From JAMLHH01 sp037189845 (lineage in GTDB: Bacteria > Bacteroidota > Bacteroidia > Chitinophagales > JADIYW01), in NCBI GenBank assembly GCA_037189845.1, contig JBBCIS010000012.1, forward strand, positions 57,543 through 121,542: a stretch of 64,000 bases of DNA. Reading direction: 5' to 3'. Made by a program: the position numbers and the translations under genes. The first letter of the stretch is position 1. Each line of letters begins with the position of its first letter. The notes below the pieces were generated by a model. That model searched no databases. It saw nothing but the letters and a program-made list of their open reading frames with translations, and had not been told where the DNA came from. Below are positions 54,996 to 62,964 of this stretch, in pieces.

Positions 54996-56117
54996 ATGAT
55001 TATTGGATTTGATGCTAAACGTATTTATGACAATACTACCGGATTAGGTAGCTACGGTCGTAGTTTGATGCACAATCTCATGAGATGGTTTCCTCAATAC
55101 GATTATCGTCTGTTTGTTCATCAGGATTACTACCGGCCGAGTCCGTTCAAGTATCAGACGTTTGTAGACAAAACCATTGTTTCCAATCATTATCTGCCCA
55201 ATCTCTGGAGAAGCACCGAGATCGTCAAAGATATTACTCAGAGCGGTGTTGAGATCTATCATGGACTGAGCAATGAGTTACCTTTTTCTTTACCGGAAAG
55301 CGTAAAATCTATCGTAACCATACACGATATTATCTTTCATAAATTTCCTGACTATTTTCCATTACTGGACAGAGGAGTATACAAATACAAGGTTAAAAGA
55401 GCCTGTGAAGAAGCCAGAGCGGTTGTTGCAGTGAGTCAGAATACAAGAAATGATCTGATCGAAGAGCTGAAAGTTCCGGCCGAAAAGATATTTGTTGTAA
55501 ACCCGAGCTGGGGCAGAGAATTTGAATATGAGTACACCAACTGGTTTACGGAGCTGTTAAGGCATAAATACAATATTCCTTTCCATTTTGTCCTTTTTGT
55601 AGGCTCTACTTCTCAGCGAAAAAATCTGAAAGTAGTGTTGGACGCTTTGGAATATCCTGAAAACGGAGAATTTCCTTTAGTAGTAGTTACCAGTGGAGGT
55701 GATGCGCTCAGCGAAATAGAACAATATATCTACAACAAAGAAATTCGTCACCGGGTATATTTTCTGAAAAATGTTCCCTGGTATGAGTTACCGGGCATAT
55801 ATCACATGGCCAAATGCGTTGTATATCCATCCTTTTATGAAGGGTTCGGATTACCTATCATAGAAAGTCTAAAAATGGGTGTTCCTGTAGTGGCCTCTAA
55901 TAATTCCTCTTTGCAGGAAGCCGGAGGACCGGGAGCCATATATAACGATGCCAATGATGTGGAAGGCTGGGCAGATTCGATCAATAAGATCATGCTGGAT
56001 ACCACTTTCGCCAATCAGTTAATCACTAACGGTAAATCGTATATTCAGAGATTTGCCCCGGAAGTAGTGACCTCAGCTATGGTAGATCTGTATTCCTGGG
56101 TACATGAGCAATCTTAG
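54996..56117 (+). CDS. GT4 family glycosyltransferase
   Basis: A 373-aa GT-B glycosyltransferase. 'DAKRIYDNTTGLGSYGRSLM' (6-25) resembles mannosyltransferase-type GT4 N termini. The donor domain has 'LFVGSTSQRKNLKVVLDAL' and 'VYPSFYEGFGLPIIESLKMG', the EX7E motif region. It probably acts in surface glycan assembly together with the adjoining GT-C-like protein, whose gene converges on it with a 4-base gap. Confidence 0.88.
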   Translation: MIIGFDAKRIYDNTTGLGSYGRSLMHNLMRWFPQYDYRLFVHQDYYRPSPFKYQTFVDKTIVSNHYLPNLWRSTEIVKDITQSGVEIYHGLSNELPFSLPESVKSIVTIHDIIFHKFPDYFPLLDRGVYKYKVKRACEEARAVVAVSQNTRNDLIEELKVPAEKIFVVNPSWGREFEYEYTNWFTELLRHKYNIPFHFVLFVGSTSQRKNLKVVLDALEYPENGEFPLVVVTSGGDALSEIEQYIYNKEIRHRVYFLKNVPWYELPGIYHMAKCVVYPSFYEGFGLPIIESLKMGVPVVASNNSSLQEAGGPGAIYNDANDVEGWADSINKIMLDTTFANQLITNGKSYIQRFAPEVVTSAMVDLYSWVHEQS

Positions 56118-56121
56118 CAGA

Positions 56122-58368
56122 TTATAAAGTTTTTATGAGATCTCCCAACGGGTAATTATCCAGATATTCATTGCCCGCTTTATCTTTTATCCAGATGGAT
56201 TGTTGTAAAGGCTTGATCATGAAAGTACTCAAAGATTGGTTCGAACCTTTTAATCTTACCCGCAAAGTATGATTCTGTTCCGCATAAGGAACTACTATTT
56301 TCACCCTTACATGTTCGTTTTTGACATCTGTAAAATGTCTTGGATCCGCCGGGAAACTTTTGATTACTTTCTTCTGATCATTTAGCACATCTACAAACAA
56401 TAAGGGAAAATCAGATCTTTTTGAAGACACTTTAATCCAAAGGCTGACCTCAATATTTTCTTTTTTTGAAGAACGGGGAATGACATAGTTGGCCAGCAGA
56501 TGATTTTTCCCTTTTGTGCTGATACCGTAGAAATTTTTCCAGAGAAAATTGCTGTAGCTGGAACTGCTTGCCTCTACTTCATCAATAACTCTGGTTTTAA
56601 ATGATTTTTTGAGTAAATCAATATCGGGCTTTATCTGGTTAAATGCGCTTAGAGGCAGATCATATAAGGTGATGTTGCCTTTCGTGATCAGTTTTCTCGA
56701 TTGCTCAATGATCCTTAGTTCATCCGGTTCAAACTGATTTCCGGTTGTCACCAGCAAAAATGAACGGTCATCCTGCAAATCTTTTAATACATCTTTCTCT
56801 ATGAGAGGATTGCTTAATAGTTGTACAGTCCGGATGCTTTGAGCTAAAGATGTCCGGTTCAGGTAGTTTTGAGCAATGGGAATGCGGGTATCCAATGCTA
56901 TTTTGGCTGCATAATACAACGATTGATGATTTCTGTCAATATTAAACCTTTCACTGCCAACATTAAAATAAGGGAATGTCAGAATTGCCTGATAGTATTC
57001 CGGGCTGAGACCAATATCAGTAAGCAGCCTTTTATAGCTGTTTTCAAAAGATAAAAAGTCATTTGCCAGCTTTCCGTTTTCTTTAATGTACCCGGCTTGT
57101 CTTTTTTGGAGAGCAAGTCCTTCAAATGTCCACAGCAACGCCATTCCCACAATAATCACTGTAGCAATGACCATATGGCTTTTCTTGCGCAGATATTCAG
57201 CCAAAATGTACAGAAGCCATGCACTTGTAGCGGCGAAGACGAAATAAAACGGCCAGGCAAATCGTCCTAATGTCCTGAACTGCATGATCTCATGGGGAAT
57301 CCATGATGCCGGTATAAATCGGAATGGCAATCCAAAGGCAACTAAAAGGCACACAAACGATGCCAGTAAAAACACGCCTAAGCTGGATGCTAAAAATTCT
57401 TTTTCCAGTATCCTGTCTCTCAGTACCCAGACTCCGGCCAAAGTGGATAGTATAGCAGCGAGTCCCACATATGCGTACCCTTCCCGGCTATGATCCTTTA
57501 TAGGAATGAAAAGACTGACCAGCTCTTTAAATACACCCTCAATAGGAATGAAAACATCTCTGAGACTGGCAGTATTATCAAAGAATCCATAAGGCTGGAC
57601 CGGCCTGTCGCTGATTATTCTCGCTCCGCTTGCATCCAGCCAGATGGAGTAAATAACCAGTGGCAAGAGTGCTGCAACTAACAAAATCAATGCTTTCGTC
57701 CAGGATTGCCGGATTTTTATTTTGTAAAGGATATAGAAAAATACAGTGCATACAATAAATGCTATGCCGATTCCCAGATAATAGATGTGTATGAATGCAA
57801 AAAAGGTGAGTGTAACCGAGAACAGAATAATCGAAGACAATTTCCTTTCCTGCAACCATTGAGCTGCGTAGAACCATATCATAGGAAAGAAGCACACATA
57901 CGACAGTGCAATATGATCTGTCATTCTCAATACCTGCGGACTTAGCAGGGAGATCATCGCTGCAAATACGGAACTGTAAATATTAGGCATTTTCCATAAC
58001 GAGAACAGTTTAAATAAGTATATCGCTGCAACAGGAATGCTTAAAAACATGAACAGGTTGAGGATGGTAATGATATTTCCGGCATACTCAAAATTGCCAT
58101 TCATCAGCGGTGAGAGCAATAAGCTCAGAACCGGCTGTCCATCGGTGTACACGATGTGATCACCATAAGGATAATTCAGACCTGTAAAATGTTGATTTTT
58201 GTCGTATAATATGTAATAAAGAGTAGCAAAATAACTTTTGATACCTTGCTCTTCAACACCAAAAAGATACAAGTGGGCGTCCTTGATAATTTTCCACCAG
58301 TAAAACAGGAGTCCCGTCAGTGTATATGCAATTGTGAGCCATTGATATCTGGTGTTGGTTTTCGCCAT
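56122..58368 (-). CDS. Large GT-C-like membrane protein
   Basis: A 748-aa protein. About 11-12 hydrophobic helices occupy residues 8-440, followed by a soluble C-terminal region of about 300 residues including a beta-rich module (about 640-735, 'VSLWIKVSSKRSDFPLLFV'). The first loop contains 'LNYPYGDHIVYTDGQP', in which conserved acidic residues could be catalytic as in GT-C or YfhO-type transferases. No specific family can be named with confidence. It converges on the GT4 gene and is likely part of glycan assembly or lipid modification. Confidence 0.65.
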   Translation of the reverse strand: MAKTNTRYQWLTIAYTLTGLLFYWWKIIKDAHLYLFGVEEQGIKSYFATLYYILYDKNQHFTGLNYPYGDHIVYTDGQPVLSLLLSPLMNGNFEYAGNIITILNLFMFLSIPVAAIYLFKLFSLWKMPNIYSSVFAAMISLLSPQVLRMTDHIALSYVCFFPMIWFYAAQWLQERKLSSIILFSVTLTFFAFIHIYYLGIGIAFIVCTVFFYILYKIKIRQSWTKALILLVAALLPLVIYSIWLDASGARIISDRPVQPYGFFDNTASLRDVFIPIEGVFKELVSLFIPIKDHSREGYAYVGLAAILSTLAGVWVLRDRILEKEFLASSLGVFLLASFVCLLVAFGLPFRFIPASWIPHEIMQFRTLGRFAWPFYFVFAATSAWLLYILAEYLRKKSHMVIATVIIVGMALLWTFEGLALQKRQAGYIKENGKLANDFLSFENSYKRLLTDIGLSPEYYQAILTFPYFNVGSERFNIDRNHQSLYYAAKIALDTRIPIAQNYLNRTSLAQSIRTVQLLSNPLIEKDVLKDLQDDRSFLLVTTGNQFEPDELRIIEQSRKLITKGNITLYDLPLSAFNQIKPDIDLLKKSFKTRVIDEVEASSSSYSNFLWKNFYGISTKGKNHLLANYVIPRSSKKENIEVSLWIKVSSKRSDFPLLFVDVLNDQKKVIKSFPADPRHFTDVKNEHVRVKIVVPYAEQNHTLRVRLKGSNQSLSTFMIKPLQQSIWIKDKAGNEYLDNYPLGDLIKTL

Positions 58369-58627
58369 ATTTAGAAGAGTGAATATTTCAAAAAATATTG
58401 ATCAGGAAGCCCTTATGTGAAGCAAAGAGATGGTTTTAATTTGCTTTCTGACCAACTAATGATAGAAATGCCAACTTTCTAACCAATCTATTTGCTTTCG
58501 AATTTAATTAAATTATCGAATATAATTTCTGTTTAAGTGTATAGAGCAAAGCATAAGTAACTTGCAGAATGGTCATTTTTGATTCAAAACATATTTCGAA
58601 TTGAGTCTTCACTTTCAATATTAGAAG

Positions 58628-58635
58628 TATTTTTG
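58628..58635 (+). promoter_or_regulatory. -10 box before ppnP
   Basis: TATTTTTG, an exact TAnnTTTG, 16 bases before ATG 58652. TTG at 58601-58603 is a possible -33 with a long 24-base spacer. The rest of 58369-58627 is AT-rich with nothing recognised. Confidence 0.55.
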
Positions 58636-58651
58636 CACAAAATTTTCAGCA

Positions 58652-58936
58652 ATGATTAATGTAAATGAATACTTTGATGGTAAAGTAAAATCTTTAGCTT
58701 TTGACAGTGTCAGCGGAGGCACTACAGTGGGTGTTATGAAAGCAGGTAATTATACTTTCAATACAGGTAAAAAAGAATTGATGACAGTAGTATCGGGATC
58801 TCTGACAGTAAGAATTCCGGGATTAGATGAGTGGCAGCTGTTTCAGGCCGGCGAGAGCTTTGAAGTTCCTGCAAGCAGCAGCTTTGACCTAATCGTATAT
58901 GCTGACACTGCATATCTTTGCCAGTTTATAGGATAA
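58652..58936 (+). CDS. ppnP: Pyrimidine/purine nucleoside phosphorylase PpnP
   Basis: A 94-aa single-domain cupin (formerly DUF1255) of normal length. It cleaves several nucleosides with phosphate. '[13 protein letters not shown]', '[20 protein letters not shown]' and '[20 protein letters not shown]' match the family. It lies 25 bases before purT, an apparent purine metabolism pair. Confidence 0.9.
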   Translation: MINVNEYFDGKVKSLAFDSVSGGTTVGVMKAGNYTFNTGKKELMTVVSGSLTVRIPGLDEWQLFQAGESFEVPASSSFDLIVYADTAYLCQFIG

Positions 58937-58961
58937 TTTTATTACCCGTCTGATCATATTT

Positions 58962-60125
58962 ATGCAGAAAAAAATCTTACTGCTTGGCTCCGGAGAGCTG
59001 GGGAAAGAATTCGTCATTGCCTGTCAGCGGCTCGGGCAATATATCATAGCTGTTGATAGCTATGCAGGTGCGCCGGCTATGCAGGTAGCAGATGATTACG
59101 AAGTTGCAGATATGTTAGACGGGAATGCTTTGGATGCTTTGGTAGAAAAACATCAGCCGGATATCATTGTCCCTGAAATAGAAGCTATCAGAACAGATAG
59201 ATTTTATGACTACGAAGCGAAAGGTATTCAGGTAGTGCCGAGTGCAAAAGCGGCCAATTTCACAATGAATCGCAGGGCTATCAGAGATCTGGCTTCCGGA
59301 GAACTGGGATTGCGTACAGCAAAATATTTCTATGCAGACAATCCGGACGATTATAAAAAAGCTATCGCAGAAATTGGTCTCCCATGTGTAGTGAAACCAT
59401 TGATGAGCAGCAGTGGTAAAGGACAAAGTGTAGTGAAATCTGAAGATGAAATCCTCACTTCCTGGCAATACGCAATGGATGGCAGTCGTGGTGATATCAA
59501 AGTGGTGATCATAGAAGAGTTTATTCATTTCTATGAAGAAATTACCTTACTGACGGTGACTCAGAAAAACGGGCCTACGCTTTTCTGTCCACCCATCGGG
59601 CACAGACAGGAAAGGGGAGATTATCAGGAAAGCTGGCAGCCTTGTGCTATGTCTGAATCTGATCTGAAAGATGCTCAGGAAATGGCTGCAAAAGTTACAG
59701 CAGCGTTAGGAGGTGCCGGTATCTGGGGAGTAGAATTTTTCCTGACAAACAAAGGTGTTTATTTCAGCGAGCTTTCGCCAAGACCTCACGATACAGGAAT
59801 GGTGACATTGGCTAATTCCCAGAATTTTAATGAATTTGAGCTACATGCGAGAGCTGTTCTCGGATTAAAAATTCCACAGATCAGCTTAGAAAAAGCAGCG
59901 GCCAGTGCCGTTATTCTGGCACATGTTTATTCAGAAAATCCATCTTACTCAGGATTGGGAGCTGCTGCAGAATTTGCAAATACAGATTTTAAAATCTTTG
60001 GGAAACCGGGTTCCAGGCCATACAGAAGAATGGGTGTTGCATTGGCTTACGATGATAAAGCTGTTTCGACAGATGAGATCAGAGCAAAAGCGAAACAGGT
60101 TGCGGACTGCATCCAAGTGGGATAA
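58962..60125 (+). CDS. purT: Formate-dependent GAR transformylase
   Basis: A 387-aa ATP-grasp enzyme that formylates glycinamide ribonucleotide with formate and ATP in purine synthesis. '[20 protein letters not shown]' (begins near 5), 'PEIEAIRTD', 'SSGKGQSVV' (ATP loop) and '[14 protein letters not shown]' are diagnostic. Length is normal. The end borders the accessory region on the right. Confidence 0.95.
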   Translation: MQKKILLLGSGELGKEFVIACQRLGQYIIAVDSYAGAPAMQVADDYEVADMLDGNALDALVEKHQPDIIVPEIEAIRTDRFYDYEAKGIQVVPSAKAANFTMNRRAIRDLASGELGLRTAKYFYADNPDDYKKAIAEIGLPCVVKPLMSSSGKGQSVVKSEDEILTSWQYAMDGSRGDIKVVIIEEFIHFYEEITLLTVTQKNGPTLFCPPIGHRQERGDYQESWQPCAMSESDLKDAQEMAAKVTAALGGAGIWGVEFFLTNKGVYFSELSPRPHDTGMVTLANSQNFNEFELHARAVLGLKIPQISLEKAAASAVILAHVYSENPSYSGLGAAAEFANTDFKIFGKPGSRPYRRMGVALAYDDKAVSTDEIRAKAKQVADCIQVG

Positions 60126-60185
60126 AGATATAGTAGGCTTTTATCCGGATACTTTGGATATATAAATTGATCTTCAACACCACCA

Positions 60186-60204
60186 GCTATTCTGATGTAT
60201 TACC
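60186..60204 (+). repeat. Boundary repeat copy a
   Basis: Matches the 19-nt consensus ACTATTCTGATACATTACC at 16 of 19 positions. On the minus strand it reads as codons Gly-Asn-Thr-Ser-Glu-stop. It lies 82 bases from copy b. Confidence 0.6.
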
Positions 60205-60264
60205 GAATTTGCTCTGCTATTCGCTGATTTTTATCTTACAAGTGGTTGATTGCCAAATCAATCA

Positions 60265-60283
60265 ACTATTCTGATACATTACC
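60265..60283 (+). repeat. Boundary repeat copy b
   Basis: Exact copy of the 19-nt consensus ACTATTCTGATACATTACC. On the minus strand it reads Gly-Asn-Val-Ser-Glu-stop just downstream of the stop of the 60292 gene. An 8-bp perfect hairpin, GTTGATTG/CAATCAAC (60245-60266), abuts it. Confidence 0.65.
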
Positions 60284-60291
60284 CATGCACG

Positions 60292-60981
60292 TCATTGTTT
60301 TTCACTCTTATCATAATATGGTACAAACTTATGAGTGAAGTTTTTATTTACTTTACCGCCTATTTCGCCATACCAATACAACTTACTATTACCAAAGGGG
60401 CGTTCTCCTGCCCTTATTTCCCCTATGGACTTATTTTTATTCTTTGCCCACCATAGTTCTACTAATTGCCATGCCTGTCTAATCTCATCATCTGTATTAG
60501 TAGATGTAAACGACCAACTTTGTCTAATTGTAGCAAAAGGATGATTTGTTTTGTAATATTGATGAAACTCATCTAAGCAAACAGAATCATTATTGTAGAG
60601 TAATCTATCAGAAGAAAAAAAATAATTATTATAATATATAGCACATATTAAGTGTAAAGCTCCTGTATTATTTCTAATGTCCCCATTATGTACATAAGTA
60701 ATTCTATCATCACTAAATCCTATCCTTCCATATTTTTTTGGGCTATACTCGTAGGTAACTTCTCTATGTCCTTTGAATGTCATCAAATATTCAATACATG
60801 CTTTCGGGTTCTGATTGATGATAGTCCATACACTATCAGTTCTATGAGTATCTGCTTCATAAAGAGAAACAGTTTTCGGTTTATTCTTAGCTAATTCAAA
60901 TACAATATATTCATATTTATCTGCTTTCTTGTTGCAGTAGCTACAAATTGTAACGATTAGTATTAACAAATAGTTCTTCAT
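60292..60981 (-). CDS. Small lipoprotein in the RHS-downstream array
   Basis: A 229-aa protein not recognised. 'LLILIVTICSYC' at the N terminus is a lipoprotein signal with Cys13 or Cys16 as anchor. The mature part is rich in aromatic and charged residues ('GRIGFSDDRITYVHNGD', 'QAWQLVELWWAKNKNK'). It lies between copies b and c of the boundary repeat, in the same orientation as the RHS gene. An orphan immunity protein is the best guess from location; no cognate toxin stands next to it. Confidence 0.55.
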   Translation of the reverse strand: MKNYLLILIVTICSYCNKKADKYEYIVFELAKNKPKTVSLYEADTHRTDSVWTIINQNPKACIEYLMTFKGHREVTYEYSPKKYGRIGFSDDRITYVHNGDIRNNTGALHLICAIYYNNYFFSSDRLLYNNDSVCLDEFHQYYKTNHPFATIRQSWSFTSTNTDDEIRQAWQLVELWWAKNKNKSIGEIRAGERPFGNSKLYWYGEIGGKVNKNFTHKFVPYYDKSEKQ

Positions 60982-61064
60982 ATAATATCAATATTGAGAA
61001 GGTGCATGGCCTCCCGAAAGAGATTGTTCAGGTGTTAAGAGCTGTTTGATTTTTAAGATTATCT

Positions 61065-61083
61065 ACTATTCGGAGATACTACC
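61065..61083 (+). repeat. Boundary repeat copy c
   Basis: Matches the 19-nt consensus at 15 of 19 positions, and shares the flanking AGATTATCT with copy e. On the minus strand it provides the last codons Gly-Ser-Ile-Ser-Glu-stop of the 61066 gene. Confidence 0.6.
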
Positions 61084-61473
61084 ATTTGGCAGAGTATAAT
61101 GTAAACATTTTAAGGATACAAAAACTGTTGAGAACTCGGTCATTCTTAGAGAAGAATTATAAAGTTTGACAACTGCTGTTGAGTCTTTATAGTCAAAATA
61201 AACAACTTCAAGAGTTTTATATGGAGTAATATATCCATTCATAAAATCTATAGATTCCGATTTTCCCGTATAATAATCATTCATTTCCTTAATTCTTTTA
61301 GTGTTATTAACAAAAAGGGCTCCATCTATTCGATTATCTTTTATACAATAGCAAATCATTTGTTTTTTAGTTTTTGTATTATTATAGTACAATGTCCACA
61401 TAGTACCTCCCTTATTCAGAGCGTTACTCACTATAAAAATTATAAACAGGCAAACTATCAGCCAGGTTTTCAT
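61066..61473 (-). CDS. Small exported protein in the RHS-downstream array
   Basis: A 135-aa protein not recognised. The N terminus 'MKTWLIVCLFIIFIVSNALN' is a signal peptide or single membrane anchor; the rest is a small beta-rich domain. I chose ATG 61473 because it starts the hydrophobic signal and follows directly on the stop of an upstream fragment; the frame extends 17 codons further. The last five codons coincide with boundary repeat c. It may be an orphan immunity protein, by position only. Confidence 0.5.
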   Translation of the reverse strand: MKTWLIVCLFIIFIVSNALNKGGTMWTLYYNNTKTKKQMICYCIKDNRIDGALFVNNTKRIKEMNDYYTGKSESIDFMNGYITPYKTLEVVYFDYKDSTAVVKLYNSSLRMTEFSTVFVSLKCLHYTLPNGSISE

Positions 61474-61474
61474 A

Positions 61475-61678
61475 TTACTCCGCAGAGGTGTCATAATCAA
61501 TTGATTTCCAATATTTAGCTTCATTATCGTTTGAAAAATTATACATCTGTATTCCAGTTCCCACCTTTTTCATCTTAAAATTGAAGATACTACCTTTAGT
61601 TCTTAGCATTAACTCTCCTGTCTGCCCAATCTCCTTTCCGTCAGAATTTATCAGTGGTTGTATTTTCCCAATAGATAA
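61475..61678 (-). pseudogene. Truncated C-terminal coding fragment
   Basis: A minus-strand frame reads about 65 codons, opening directly after a stop and lacking an ATG until 'MLRTKGSIFNFKMKKVGTG', and ends at TAA 61475 one base before the ATG of the 61066 gene. The peptide ('EIGQTGELMLRTKGSIF', 'MYNFSNDNEAKYWKSIDYD') looks like real protein, not random translation. It is probably the 3' end of a toxin-like domain whose front was lost. Repeat copy d lies just upstream. Confidence 0.4.
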
Positions 61679-61698
61679 ATTGGATTATCAACAAAAAC

Positions 61699-61717
61699 AC
61701 ACTTTTGATACATTACC
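61699..61717 (+). repeat. Boundary repeat copy d
   Basis: Matches the 19-nt consensus at 16 of 19 positions. On the minus strand it reads Gly-Asn-Val-Ser-Lys and is not closed by a stop at the usual place. It abuts the 75-bp duplicated unit. Confidence 0.55.
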
Positions 61718-61720
61718 AAA

Positions 61721-61795
61721 TACATAAATACCTATTTTACAGAACCAGTTCCTTATAAGGAACCGCTTTTTCTAACAAATCAATAGAATTTGCCC
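61721..61795 (+). repeat. 75-bp duplicated unit, copy 1
   Basis: Nearly identical to 62111-62185. It contains a hairpin based on GTTCCTTATAAGGAAC followed by CGCTTTTTCT, thus a terminator-like core, and ends in AATTTGCCC. The 3' fragment of a transposase is joined directly to its right end. Confidence 0.75.
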
Positions 61796-61951
61796 TACAA
61801 CCATATCAGACCTCACGGCTCTCTGAATGGGCAGATACCAGAGGAAGCTTACTGCTCTGTCCCGCCCGAAAACATCAAAACACTGGTGGAAGACGCTAAA
61901 AAAGAAAGAATGGAGAAAAATCGCGCTTTCAATTGTAAAGTATGCGGATAG
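61796..61951 (+). pseudogene. Transposase 3' remnant, IS3/rve type
   Basis: Fifty-one codons and a stop reading 'YNHIRPHGSLNGQIPEEAYC' and onward to a 'CKVCG' end. 'YNxxRPHxSLNGxxPxEAY' is the conserved C terminus of integrase-core transposases of the IS3 family. The rest of the gene is missing; the frame is joined at 61796 to the 75-bp unit, where it closes with TAG at 61784. Dead remnant. Confidence 0.75.
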
Positions 61952-61960
61952 CAAAAGAAA

Positions 61961-61994
61961 CAGCACTCCAAACAACCATTAAAGTGCTGTTTTT
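61961..61994 (+). terminator. Terminator after the transposase remnant
   Basis: CAGCACT (61961-61967) pairs with AGTGCTG (61983-61989), followed by five T residues. It was presumably carried with the transposase gene. Confidence 0.65.
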
Positions 61995-62110
61995 GAATCA
62001 AAAACTGTCTCTGAACGAAGTCTTTCGAATAAAACATGATGACAGTAGTATCAGAAATTAAACTTCTTAATATATCAAAGTTGTATTTTTAATCATTCGT
62101 TTTAATAAAA

Positions 62111-62185
62111 TACATAAATACCTTTTTTACAGAGCCGGTTCCTTATAAGGAACCGGCTTTTCTAACAAATCAATAGAATTTGCCC
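62111..62185 (+). repeat. 75-bp duplicated unit, copy 2
   Basis: Second copy of the unit at 61721-61795, with about five or six differences. Its central palindrome is longer here (CCGGTTCCTTATAAGGAACC plus GG). The 3' fragment of a helix-turn-helix gene is fused to the same point, AATTTGCCC. Confidence 0.75.
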
Positions 62186-62239
62186 CTCAAAAGAATTGCG
62201 GATGCTCTGAATGTAGAAGTAAAAGAGTTCTTTACTTGA
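62186..62239 (+). pseudogene. Helix-turn-helix regulator 3' remnant
   Basis: Seventeen codons and a stop read 'LKRIADALNVEVKEFFT', the usual C-terminal end of an XRE-family HTH domain. The frame closes upstream within the 75-bp unit (TAG 62174), so the front of the gene is gone. A weak hairpin AACAAGG/CCTTGTT (62261-62289) follows. Confidence 0.6.
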
Positions 62240-62336
62240 TTATAGAAAGCCATTAAAAACAACAAGGAATCCGAACCGAACCCCTTGTTATTTCTCTTTA
62301 TTGCTCCTACAAAACAACTGATTTGCAAGATTATCT

Positions 62337-62355
62337 ACTATTCTGATACACTACG
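62337..62355 (+). repeat. Boundary repeat copy e
   Basis: Matches the 19-nt consensus at 17 of 19 positions and shares AGATTATCT upstream with copy c. It lies 27 bases beyond the stop of the putative immunity gene. Confidence 0.62.
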
Positions 62356-62382
62356 CAAATTTTACATCATAATTTCAGGCTT

Positions 62383-62964
62383 TTACCAATAAAGTATTTC
62401 AATCTTTTTATTCTTTAAGCTCACTAAAAAGGCATATAATTCAACTTTATAAAACTCACTTTGTGTTAAAGCAGTAATAAAATCGCCTTTTCTCCATTGA
62501 TTTATGATGCTAGGATGTTCGGTAAGATTTTTATCTAGCAAAATAATTAAAATTTGAACCTCATTTTTACTGTCAACCACTTTTAAATATTGCCTTTCAC
62601 TTCCTTTTAAATTAAAATTTTGAAAAAGTCCAAAACGTAGATATCCTGACAAAGGACCCTTTTTTCCAAATTGCGTTAAATAAGAGTTTAATAACAATTC
62701 ATCTTTTCTTAAGAACTTTTCACATTCTACTATTTCACTTATAGAAAGTCGTCCTGATTTTTTTAAATTTTTAGAATCTAACCTACTCAACAAAAATGTT
62801 GAATTATATAATTCTGTAAATACCTGAATTGAATCATTAGAATAATCAGGAAGAAAAACCTTACACTTAGAGAGCCCAGACTCACAGGCATACATACATT
62901 TGCTATTACTCTTACATGCATTTGTAAAAATCAAAACAAATGACAACCAAATTAATTTCATCAT
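62383..62964 (-). CDS. Probable immunity lipoprotein for the RHS toxin
   Basis: A 193-aa protein not matching a family I know. The N terminus 'KLIWLSFVLIFTNACKS' is a lipoprotein signal with Cys17. The mature part has several early cysteines and a helix-rich body. The start overlaps the RHS stop (ATGATG; either ATG 62964 or 62961), the position and coupling expected of a cognate immunity gene. An exported immunity protein suggests that the toxin acts in, or is met in, the periplasm or at the cell surface. Function inferred from context only. Confidence 0.6.
   Translation of the reverse strand: MMKLIWLSFVLIFTNACKSNSKCMYACESGLSKCKVFLPDYSNDSIQVFTELYNSTFLLSRLDSKNLKKSGRLSISEIVECEKFLRKDELLLNSYLTQFGKKGPLSGYLRFGLFQNFNLKGSERQYLKVVDSKNEVQILIILLDKNLTEHPSIINQWRKGDFITALTQSEFYKVELYAFLVSLKNKKIEILYW

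Noticed and set aside
61772..62037. Two short minus-strand frames in the array
   Set aside because: They run opposite the transposase remnant and its terminator and have no independent support.
61699..62337. Equal spacing of about 636 bases between repeat copies c-d and d-e
   Set aside because: The intervening sequences are unrelated, so the equal distances are taken as coincidence.
60186..62355. CRISPR array or integron attC sites
   Set aside because: The 19-nt copies are irregularly spaced (79 to about 800 bases), lack uniform spacers and attC folding, and no cas or integrase gene is present.
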